DNA from: Kineosporia corallincola
Lineage (GTDB): Bacteria; Actinomycetota; Actinomycetes; Actinomycetales; Kineosporiaceae
DNA length: 64,000 bases
NCBI RefSeq assembly: GCF_018499875.1
Contig: NZ_JAHBAY010000009.1
Coordinates: 248,001-312,000, forward strand
Direction: 5' to 3'
Position numbers and translations under genes: made by a program. Every line of letters starts with the position of its first letter. Position 1 is the stretch's first letter. The notes beneath the pieces are model-generated. The model had not been told where the DNA came from. It saw only the letters and a program-made list of their open reading frames with translations, and did no database searches. Positions 24,531-31,737 of this stretch are shown here, in pieces.

Positions 24531-25274
24531 ATGACGAGTAGCGACCTGTGGACCGAGGACGACGCAGAGCACTACGACGAGGTGTCCGCCGGGTCCTTCG
24601 CACCGGGGGTGGTCGAGCCGGCGGTGGACTTCCTGGCCCGGCTGGCCGGTGACGGCCCGGCGCTGGAGTTCGCGAGCGGCACCGGCCGGGTGGCCGTGCC
24701 GTTGTCGCGGCGGGGTGTGCGGGTGAGCGGCATCGAGCTGTCCGAGCCGATGACCCGGCGGCTGCGCGCCCAGGTGCCGGAGAGCGAGCTGCCGGTGGTC
24801 ACCGGTGACATGGCCACCACGCGGGTCGAGGGCGAGTTCACGCTCGTGTACCTGGTGTTCAACACCATCGGCAATCTGTGCACCCAGGCCGAGCAGGTGG
24901 AGTGCTTCCGCAACGCGGCCCGGCACCTGGCGCCCGGCGGGCGCTTCGTGATCGAGGTGGGGGTGCCGCCGCTGCGCCGCCTGCCGCCCGGGCAGGTGGC
25001 CGTGCCCTTCGAGGTGAGCGAGCGGCACACCGGTCTCGACACTTTCGACCTGGTGACCCAGCAGGCCACGTCCCACCACTACCACCGCACGGACGACGGG
25101 AGGGTGCGCTACGGCGCCTCGAACTTCCGGTACGTGTGGCCGTCCGAGCTGGACCTGATGGCCCAGCTGGCCGGGCTGGAACCGGAGCAGCGGCTGGCCG
25201 GCTGGGACGGCTCACCGTTCACCGCCGACAGCGAGAGCCACGTGTCGGTGTGGCGCCGGCCCCAGGCAGGCTGA
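24531..25274 (+). CDS. Class I SAM-dependent methyltransferase
   Basis: A 247-residue methyltransferase of the Methyltransf_25 type. The SAM-binding glycine loop is ALEFASGTGRVAVPLSRRG, the acidic end of strand 2 is GIELSEPM, and motif III is ARHLAPGGRFVIEV. The start is set at ATG 24531, with gagga 8 nt upstream; GTG 24468 and ATG 24522 are in frame. The methyl acceptor is unknown. It lies 59 nt after the LacI gene on the same strand but shows no functional tie to it. Confidence 0.85.
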   Translation: MTSSDLWTEDDAEHYDEVSAGSFAPGVVEPAVDFLARLAGDGPALEFASGTGRVAVPLSRRGVRVSGIELSEPMTRRLRAQVPESELPVVTGDMATTRVEGEFTLVYLVFNTIGNLCTQAEQVECFRNAARHLAPGGRFVIEVGVPPLRRLPPGQVAVPFEVSERHTGLDTFDLVTQQATSHHYHRTDDGRVRYGASNFRYVWPSELDLMAQLAGLEPEQRLAGWDGSPFTADSESHVSVWRRPQAG

Positions 25275-25416
25275 CCGGCGGGACGCCGGTGTGCCACCAT
25301 GAACGGGTTCTCGGCCGTGCGGGGCGGCCGTGCAGTCACCGGTGCCTGCTGTCGTTCGGACGGTCTGGTCGGGGTTCCTCAGGTGCAGGCTGGCAACACC
25401 TGAGAGGCTTCCCATC

Positions 25417-26334
25417 GTGGCTGGTGTGGTCACCGGTTTCAGCATCATTCTCGTGGTCATCCTGGCCGGGCTGGGGCTGGCCGCGAGCGGCGTGATCCCC
25501 ACCGAGGGCGCCCGCTACCTGAGCAAGACCGCCTACGCCGTGGCCAACCCGGCGCTGCTGTTCATGACCATGTCGCGGGGCGACCCGTCGGTGCTGGCCT
25601 CCCGGGCGGCCCTGGTGGCGTTCGTGTCGGCGGTGCTCAGTGGCCTGGTGTTCGTCGTCCTCTCGCGGTCGTTCTTCCGGAGACCGGTGGCCGAGACGAC
25701 GATCGGGGTGACCTCGTCGTCGTACGCGAACGCCGCGAACATCGGCCTGCCGGTGGCCACCTACGTGGTGGGTGACACCACCGCGGCCGCGCCGCTGCTG
25801 ATGCTCCAGCTGGTGGTGCTGGCACCGGCCGTGACCGCCGCGCTGGAGCTGGGCACCCGCGGGCGGCTCGACCCGCTCGCGATCGTCACGGTGCCGCTGC
25901 GCAACCCGCTGGTGCTGTCCACCCTGGCCGGGGTGGCGGTGTCGGTGGCCGGGGTGAGCGTCCCGGACGTGGTGGCGGCCCCGCTGGAGATGCTCGGCGG
26001 GGCGGCGGTGCCGCTCATGCTGATGGCGTTCGGGATCACGCTGTGGGGACGCCGCCCGCTGGCCGGGGCGGACCTGCCGCCGGTGCTCACGGCGACGGTG
26101 ATCAAGACGATGGTGATGCCCACGATCGCCTTCCTGGTGGCCGGGCCGCTGATGGGGCTGCACGGGGCGGCGCTGTTCGCGGTGGTCGCGATGGCCGCGC
26201 TGCCGACCGCGCAGAACGTGCAGACCTACGCCATCTGGTACGGCGAGGGCGAGAACATCGCCCGCGACGTGGCCCTGCTGACCACGGTGACCTGCGTGCC
26301 GGTGCTCCTGCTGGTGTCAGCCCTGCTGACCTGA
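25417..26334 (+). CDS. AEC family transporter (auxin efflux carrier type)
   Basis: A 305-residue membrane protein with ten predicted helices in two halves. The first helix IILVVILAGLGLAASGVIP and the substrate-crossover pattern SSYANAANIGLPVATYVVG are typical of the AEC family, whose bacterial members carry organic acids such as malate or malonate. GTG 25417 is preferred, with gagagg about 9 nt upstream; the form from 25330 adds a non-conserved lead. It stands alone and converges on the next gene, 9 nt away. Confidence 0.85.
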   Translation: MAGVVTGFSIILVVILAGLGLAASGVIPTEGARYLSKTAYAVANPALLFMTMSRGDPSVLASRAALVAFVSAVLSGLVFVVLSRSFFRRPVAETTIGVTSSSYANAANIGLPVATYVVGDTTAAAPLLMLQLVVLAPAVTAALELGTRGRLDPLAIVTVPLRNPLVLSTLAGVAVSVAGVSVPDVVAAPLEMLGGAAVPLMLMAFGITLWGRRPLAGADLPPVLTATVIKTMVMPTIAFLVAGPLMGLHGAALFAVVAMAALPTAQNVQTYAIWYGEGENIARDVALLTTVTCVPVLLLVSALLT

Positions 26335-26348
26335 GCGGTGCGCTCAGG
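26330..26348. terminator. Short hairpin shared by two convergent gene ends
   Basis: CCTGAGC and GCTCAGG form a 7-bp stem around the 5-nt loop GGTGC. It spans both stop codons of the AEC transporter and the convergent unknown gene. The stem is short and has no U-tract, so function as a terminator is only possible. Confidence 0.3.
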
Positions 26349-26841
26349 GCATCTCGTGCAGCTCGGCGGTGCGGATCCCGTCCAGGGCCTGACGCAGGTA
26401 CTGCGGCAGCGTGAGCGGCGGGGCCTGGGGTTGCGAGAACAGCTCGGCGATGAACAGCGGGGCGTGCCGGGCCACCTCCAGAGGCGTGTAACGGCGTGGG
26501 TTCTCGTCGTCCTCGTGCAGCCCCAGGGCACCCGTGAGGACGACGACGAGCGCGTTCACGTCGAGGGCGGGGTACCAGCCGAAGGCCCGCCGGGCGCAGC
26601 CGCGGATCAGCGCCAGCAGGTCGTCGCTCGCCAGGCCGTCCGGGTTGAGGTGCTCCAGCAGGTCCCGCACCACGGCGCCGAGCACCAGCCTGACCTGCTC
26701 CGGCTCGCAGGCCGCCAGGGCGGCCGTGGCCTCCTCGAAGGCGGGGGCGTCGCCGGCCCGGGCCGCGGCCACCGCCTCGGTGGTGGTGCGGGCGATGGTG
26801 CGGGCGGCGGGTGGACCGGCCAGGGCGTCGGAGGTGGGCAC
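26344..26841 (-). CDS. Helical protein of unknown function
   Basis: A 165-residue all-helical cytoplasmic protein with no recognised motif. Notable segments are EQVRLVLGAVVRDLLEHLNP, RGCARRAFGWYPALDVNALV and RYTPLEVARHAPLFIAELF. GTG 26841 is favoured, with aggat just upstream readable as a ribosome site or a leaderless -10 (CAGGAT, 6 nt spacing). The longer form from 26928 would overlap the divergent DUF4865 gene. The pattern resembles small actinobacterial scaffold or TPR-like proteins, but I cannot place it. Confidence 0.65.
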   Translation of the reverse strand: MPTSDALAGPPAARTIARTTTEAVAAARAGDAPAFEEATAALAACEPEQVRLVLGAVVRDLLEHLNPDGLASDDLLALIRGCARRAFGWYPALDVNALVVVLTGALGLHEDDENPRRYTPLEVARHAPLFIAELFSQPQAPPLTLPQYLRQALDGIRTAELHEMP

Positions 26842-26893
26842 GGGCCTATCCTGCCAGGCACGCCGTCGCCGGTACCCGCGGGAGGAAACGTCC

Positions 26894-27463
26894 ATGATCG
26901 CCGCCCAGTACGAGATCACGCTGCCCACCGACTACGACATGAGCATCATTCACCGGCGCATCGCCGAACGCGGGGCAGCGCTCGACGACCGGGCCGGTCT
27001 GGGCCTGAAAGCCTATCTGACACGCGACGTCTCGGACTCCTCGGCGGTCAATGCCTATGCCCCGTTCTACCTGTGGCGCGACCCGGCGGCACTGGCCGCG
27101 TTCCACTGGGGCGGGCAGGGCTTCTCCGGCATCGTGCGGGACTTCGGCCGGCCGCAGGTGCGTACCTGGATCGGCGGCGGCTTCGAGCGTGGCCCGCGGA
27201 TCGGCGACGTGCCCACCCACGCCCTGAAGCAGCTGCGGCCGCTGGCCCCGGACGCCGACCCGGCCGACGCGACGGCCGGGATCGTCGGCACCGCGGCGGA
27301 ACTGGCCGCCCTGCCGGGCACGCACAGCGTGGCCTGGGGCCTCGACCCGACCCGCTGGGAGGCCGTGCTGCTGCGGCTGTCCACGGCCGGCCACCCGGAC
27401 GGGGTGGCCGGCACGCGGTACCGGGTCGGTCATCTCAGCGCACCCGAGATGGCCGCGCTGTGA
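26894..27463 (+). CDS. DUF4865 family protein
   Basis: A 189-residue protein matching the DUF4865 pattern: start MIAAQYEITLPTDYDMSIIH, then KAYLTRDVSDSSAVNAYAPF and the aromatic core FYLWRDPAALAAFHWGGQGF. These resemble monooxygenase-like alpha/beta-barrel dimers, but no enzymatic activity is established. ATG 26894 is preceded by ggaggaaa. It is divergent from the gene at 26841 (52 nt apart) and converges with the flavoprotein-TPR gene. Confidence 0.85.
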   Translation: MIAAQYEITLPTDYDMSIIHRRIAERGAALDDRAGLGLKAYLTRDVSDSSAVNAYAPFYLWRDPAALAAFHWGGQGFSGIVRDFGRPQVRTWIGGGFERGPRIGDVPTHALKQLRPLAPDADPADATAGIVGTAAELAALPGTHSVAWGLDPTRWEAVLLRLSTAGHPDGVAGTRYRVGHLSAPEMAAL

Positions 27464-27470
27464 GCGCCTT

Positions 27471-30185
27471 CTAGCAGGGCCGGCGGGCCGGCCGGGCGGC
27501 GAGCAGCTCGTCGGCCAGCACGTCGTGACCGTCCTGGCGCAGGCAGTGGATCAGCGTGTCGTGGAACACCTCGCGCTGCGCCGCCGACCCGGCGATGTGG
27601 TCCAGCCGGGGGTACAGGTCTTCCAGGATCGGCGCGGCGTCGGCCCAGCGCCGCTCCACCACCGCGGTCAGCGCCTCGCACGCCGCCACGACCAGCGTGT
27701 GCATCGACGCCTCGGACGACCCCAGCGCGTGCTGCCGCAGCTGCGCCAGCCCGGCCACGTCGTCGGCCGCGGTCAGCGCGATCGCCGCGTACAGCGCGAT
27801 GAACGGCGTCTGCGGTGTCTTCAGCAGGCCCTCGCCGATCGCCTCCAGCACCGGCCCGGCCGGGGGCAGGTCGCGGTCGTCGACGAGCCGCCAGCGCCAC
27901 AGCAGCGACGCCGAGTCGATCAGCGCGCGCACCCCGGTGACCGCGGGCGGGGCCAGGTGCGTCTCGTAGCGCCGGCGCACTGCGTCCAGGTCGCCCAGCG
28001 CCAGCTCGTGAAGGGCCGCGTGCCAGGCGAAGTGGGCACGGTAGCCGGCCGACCGCCCGGTCTCGGTGACCCAGTGGTCCAGCCAGACCCGGCCCTCCTC
28101 GTGCTGGCCGGTCTCGTAGTTCACGTGGGTCTGCGCGTGCACCGCGTGCCCGGACGACGGCTCACAGGCCAGGGCACTCTCGGCCAGCAGCGCGGCCTCC
28201 TCGAACCGGGACTGCTCCTGCCGGGTGAACGCCAGCAGCGAGATGTACCACCAGTGGTCGCCGTACGCCGGGGCCAGCCCCTCGACCAGCGCCCACGCCT
28301 CCTGCTGGAGATCGGTGACGCCGGAGAACGCGATCGTGGGGACGGCGGCCGAGACCGCGAGCGCGTCGCGCGGGTAGGCGGCGATGTGCGCGATCAGGGC
28401 CTGGGCCCCGGAGTTGCGCACGTCGTTGACCCGGCGCTCGATCACGTCGACGAAGCTGCGCTCGCGGTCGTCGCCGCGCACCGTGATCGCCCGCTGGGCC
28501 TCGGCCAGCGACGCCCGCACGTCGGCGTGCGCGCCGGCCTCGTGCCCGAGCATGGCCAGCGCGGCGTGCGCCAGGGCGAAGTCCGGGTCGTGCTCGACGG
28601 CCTCGCGCAGCAGGTCCTCGGCACCGGCCTGGAGACGCATGACCCGCTCCAGGCCGGCGTTGAAACTGGCCGCCGACTCGGCGGTGGTGGACAGCGGCAG
28701 GCCGAGCAGGTCGCGCGGCCGGGCGATCGGGTGGTGCCCGCTGACGATGCGGCCGTCGGCCAGCCGGCGCGGCAGCGGGGCCAGGGTGTCGAGCAGCGTG
28801 GTGGCCAGTTCCCGGGCCTGGACCCGGATCTCGGGCACCGCCGTGGTCTCCCACAGCTCGCCGCGGCGCAGCGCGCCCAGCGTCCAGATCGGCGCCTCGG
28901 GGCTGCCCGCCGAGTCGATCAGCCGGCCGTTCACGGTGCGCAGTCCCATGCCGCCGGTGGAGACGGTGGCCGCGGCCACGCCGTGCACCGGCTTCAGCAG
29001 GTCGTCGAGCAGCGGGTTGCCGAGCTCCCGGATGTCGGTGCGCGGCCCGGTGCAGTTGACCACCCAGCCCACCTCGTGGGTGCTGCCGTCGGTCATCGTG
29101 ACCCGCAGCCCGCCCCGCGACAGCGGCTGCGCCCCGGCCACCGTGGCGCCGGAGTGCAGGTGCAGGCGGCCCTGCGCCCGCAGCTGGTTCAGCTTGTCCG
29201 AGCTGGCCAGCGGCATGCGGTGACGCAGCACGTTCCAGTAGCCGGCGTCCTCGCGCAGGAAGGCGAGCCGGTCGGCGTCGCTCATCCGGCTCCACAGGTT
29301 CTGCACCTGCACCCGCAGGCCGTCCAGGGCCGGGCGCCAGTCGCCGGAGGAGCGGACCACCTCGCTGAAGTGCCGGTGCACCCGCTTGCGCAGTTCCTCG
29401 ATGCCGGTGTCCCAGTCCGAGACGTCCGGGATGGTGGCCAGTTTCGGGCTGCGGGCGTGCGTGCGGGGCAGCCGGCCGCTGCGCGAGACGACGTGCAGCG
29501 CCCGGTCGTCGCGGCCCTCGCCGGTGAGCGACAGCGCGACGTCGACCATGGTCAGGCCCGCGCCGACGACCAGCACCGGGGCCGGGCCGCTGCGGTCGCG
29601 GCGGATCACGTCGAGCGCGCCGGGCGCCCACGGGTCGGGCACGAAGAACGGTGAGGAGCGCAGGGTCTCGGGGGCCCAGTCCCAGCCGGCGGCGGGCAGG
29701 CCGGTGGCCACCACCACGGCGTCGGCCCGGTAGGTGCGGCGGGCGGTGGACACCTCGGCCCCGGCCCCGGAACGCCGCACGCGCAGCGCCTGCTGCTGCA
29801 CGTGGCGCAGCGACACCTGGCCGCCCGCCGTGGCCAGCGACTCGCTGAGCAGTTCGCGCACGTAGCGGGAGAACTCGCGGCGTGAGGTGAAGTCGTAGGG
29901 GAGGGAGGGGCGGTCCGGGTCGTCCTCGGCGCGCCAGGCGACGAAGTGCCCGGGCTCCTCCGGCAGGGCGGTCATGCCGCTGGCCGGGACGTTGAGCAGG
30001 TGCCGGTCCTCCGGCGTGCCGAAGGCCACGCCCCGGCCCAGCAGGTCGGACGGTTCCAGCACGACGATGTCGACGCCGGTGGACCGGCGGGCCGCCAGCC
30101 GGGCCAGGTGGACGGTGACGAGCGTGCCCGCCACACCGCCGCCCACGATCAGGATGGTCGGCCGTGCTGCCCGGTCAACCGCCAT
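27471..30185 (-). CDS. FAD/NAD(P)-binding oxidoreductase fused to a TPR38-like domain
   Basis: A 904-residue two-part protein. Residues 1 to about 490 form a FAD/NAD(P)-binding domain (PF13454 type): ILIVGGGVAGTLVTVHLAR, the AFGTPEDRHLLNVPASGM segment, a second nucleotide loop PVLVVGAGLTMVDVALSL, and GWVVNCTGPRTD. From about 495 to the end lies a helical repeat domain resembling tetratricopeptide repeat protein 38, with LSTTAESAASFNAGLERVM, then HDPDFALAHAALAMLG and AHFAWHAALHELALGD. The join is uninterrupted. The flavoprotein part resembles enzymes acylating or hydroxylating small molecules, but its substrate is unknown. ATG 30185 has cgaggag upstream. Direct repeats lie in the promoter. Confidence 0.88.
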   Translation of the reverse strand: MAVDRAARPTILIVGGGVAGTLVTVHLARLAARRSTGVDIVVLEPSDLLGRGVAFGTPEDRHLLNVPASGMTALPEEPGHFVAWRAEDDPDRPSLPYDFTSRREFSRYVRELLSESLATAGGQVSLRHVQQQALRVRRSGAGAEVSTARRTYRADAVVVATGLPAAGWDWAPETLRSSPFFVPDPWAPGALDVIRRDRSGPAPVLVVGAGLTMVDVALSLTGEGRDDRALHVVSRSGRLPRTHARSPKLATIPDVSDWDTGIEELRKRVHRHFSEVVRSSGDWRPALDGLRVQVQNLWSRMSDADRLAFLREDAGYWNVLRHRMPLASSDKLNQLRAQGRLHLHSGATVAGAQPLSRGGLRVTMTDGSTHEVGWVVNCTGPRTDIRELGNPLLDDLLKPVHGVAAATVSTGGMGLRTVNGRLIDSAGSPEAPIWTLGALRRGELWETTAVPEIRVQARELATTLLDTLAPLPRRLADGRIVSGHHPIARPRDLLGLPLSTTAESAASFNAGLERVMRLQAGAEDLLREAVEHDPDFALAHAALAMLGHEAGAHADVRASLAEAQRAITVRGDDRERSFVDVIERRVNDVRNSGAQALIAHIAAYPRDALAVSAAVPTIAFSGVTDLQQEAWALVEGLAPAYGDHWWYISLLAFTRQEQSRFEEAALLAESALACEPSSGHAVHAQTHVNYETGQHEEGRVWLDHWVTETGRSAGYRAHFAWHAALHELALGDLDAVRRRYETHLAPPAVTGVRALIDSASLLWRWRLVDDRDLPPAGPVLEAIGEGLLKTPQTPFIALYAAIALTAADDVAGLAQLRQHALGSSEASMHTLVVAACEALTAVVERRWADAAPILEDLYPRLDHIAGSAAQREVFHDTLIHCLRQDGHDVLADELLAARPARRPC

Positions 30186-30214
30186 GTTCGGTGCTCCTCG
30201 TCTCGCGGTAAAGC

Positions 30215-30243
30215 TGAGTTTCTAGATTAACAAGATTGAGTTT
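30215..30243. promoter_or_regulatory. AT-rich promoter patch with direct repeats
   Basis: TGAGTTT occurs at 30215-30221 and again at 30237-30243, 22 bp apart (two helical turns), in an AT-rich island unusual for this DNA (TTTCTAGATTAACAAGATT between). It lies 30-58 bp upstream of the flavoprotein-TPR start. Same-face repeats suggest an activator or a MarR/AraC-type regulator site. Confidence 0.45.
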
Positions 30244-30404
30244 GCGGGTGCTCCCGCGCCGCCGGGCGGAGCCGAGCGGCGCGCGTGATCCGAACGGTAG
30301 AGGGTCCGCGGCGCACTGGCCAGGCTCGCCGGCTGGCCGCCGGCTGTGGGAGATCCGCAGGCCAAGGGCCGGTTGGGGGCGGGCCAAGCGCGGATTGGCC
30401 GCGG

Positions 30405-30806
30405 CTACCCGAAGAACGTCCACAGCTCCTGCCGGGTGTGCTCGGGCACCACCCAGTAGAGGAACAGCGGCGTCGCCAGACCGGCCAGGGCCAGCGTCCA
30501 GGTGTACCGCCGGCGGCCGGAGCGGCGCACCAGGGGCGCGGTCAGGGCCAGCCACAGCACGGTCAGCAGGCCGGGGACGACCACCAGCGCCAGCAGGCGC
30601 ACCCCGGAATCGCCGGCCACCCGGGAGACGCCGGGGTCGCCGGACCGGAAGGAGGAGGCGAACAGCACCGACGGCAGGATCGCGACGACCCCGGAGACCA
30701 CGCCGAGCACCGTGGCGAGCAGGGTGAAGAACCGCTGCGCGGGACCGATCGCGGAATCGGCCGGACGACGTTCCGGGCGACGGGTACGGGTACGGGCGGG
30801 GGGCAC
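30405..30806 (-). CDS. Small membrane protein of unknown function
   Basis: A 133-residue protein with an Arg/Pro-rich cytoplasmic N-terminus and three membrane segments (FFTLLATVLGVVSGVVAIL, LLALVVVPGLLTVLWLALTA, WTLALAGLATPLFLYWVV). It ends PEHTRQELWTFFG. GTG 30806 is the first in-frame start; no strong ribosome site is present. It follows the thioesterase gene by 40 nt on the same strand. No family is recognised. Confidence 0.55.
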   Translation of the reverse strand: MPPARTRTRRPERRPADSAIGPAQRFFTLLATVLGVVSGVVAILPSVLFASSFRSGDPGVSRVAGDSGVRLLALVVVPGLLTVLWLALTAPLVRRSGRRRYTWTLALAGLATPLFLYWVVPEHTRQELWTFFG

Positions 30807-30846
30807 CCGCGCAGCCTAGTGATCTTGGGCGCGCCCGGCGCACCCC

Positions 30847-31584
30847 TCAGCCGTGCAGGCGCCGTTCCAGCAGGGCCAGCACGTCCGAGGCCGCCCGGCC
30901 GGTGACGAAGAAGTGCCCGCCCGGGAACACCTCCAGCTCGAAACCGCCCGTGGTGTGCGCACTCCAGGCCGCCACGTCGGCCACGGGCGTCTCCGGGTCG
31001 GCGTCCCCACCCAGCGCGGTGACCGGTGCCGCGACCGTGGCCCCGGGCGTCCCCCGGTACAGCTCGGCCGCCCGGTAGTCGGCCCGCAGCGCCGGCAGCG
31101 CGGCCCGCATCAGGTCCGCGTCGTCGAGCACCGCCGGCGCCGTGCCGTCGAGCCCGCGCAGATGACCGAGCAGGCCGGCGTCGTCCATCAGGTGCACCCG
31201 GCCGTCGTGGAGCACCGACGGGGCCCTGCGCCCGGACACGAACAGCCGGGCCACCGGCAGCCCGGCCGCCTCCAGCCGCCGGGTCAGCTCGAACGCCAGC
31301 GACGCGCCCATGCTGTGCCCGAACAGGAACAGCGGCAGGTCGTCGAGCGGCAGCAGCACCGGGGCCAGCCGGTCGGCCAGGGTCGCGAGATCCGGCAGCG
31401 GCGCCTCACGGCCACGGTCCTGCCGCCCGGGGTACTGGATCGCCAGCACGTCGGCGCGCGGGCTCAGGGCACTGGCCACCGGCAGGTACCAGGACGCCGA
31501 GCCACCGGCGTGCGGCAGGCACACCAGCCGGGCCGTCGCGGTGCTGGTGGGCCGGAACCGGCGGATCCACGGATCGGAGGGCAT
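30847..31584 (-). CDS. Type II thioesterase (GrsT/TEII family alpha/beta hydrolase)
   Basis: A 245-residue editing thioesterase. The family opening RLVCLPHAGGSASWYLPVAS, the nucleophile elbow FLFGHSMGASLAFEL (catalytic Ser) and the terminal GGHFFV (catalytic His) are intact. Such enzymes release stalled acyl or aminoacyl groups from carrier proteins of NRPS and PKS systems. No carrier protein, NRPS or PKS gene is in this window, so its partner is elsewhere. ATG 31584; divergent from the GGDEF-EAL gene across 153 nt. Confidence 0.9.
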   Translation of the reverse strand: MPSDPWIRRFRPTSTATARLVCLPHAGGSASWYLPVASALSPRADVLAIQYPGRQDRGREAPLPDLATLADRLAPVLLPLDDLPLFLFGHSMGASLAFELTRRLEAAGLPVARLFVSGRRAPSVLHDGRVHLMDDAGLLGHLRGLDGTAPAVLDDADLMRAALPALRADYRAAELYRGTPGATVAAPVTALGGDADPETPVADVAAWSAHTTGGFELEVFPGGHFFVTGRAASDVLALLERRLHG

Positions 31585-31737
31585 GACGTCAGCGTGCCCT
31601 GAGAACGCCCGGAAACGGGCGATCCGGGCACGACTGTGCGCCTGATCACCCGCCTCACCCCACCCCCCTCACCGGCCGGCACTCAAGACCGGGCCCACCG
31701 CGGCCGATGTCCTGCGACGGCGGTGGAAGGGGGAGCC

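Noticed and set aside
30847-31584. Thioesterase as evidence of an NRPS/PKS cluster here
   Set aside because: No carrier, adenylation, condensation or ketosynthase domain is found in the flanking genes.
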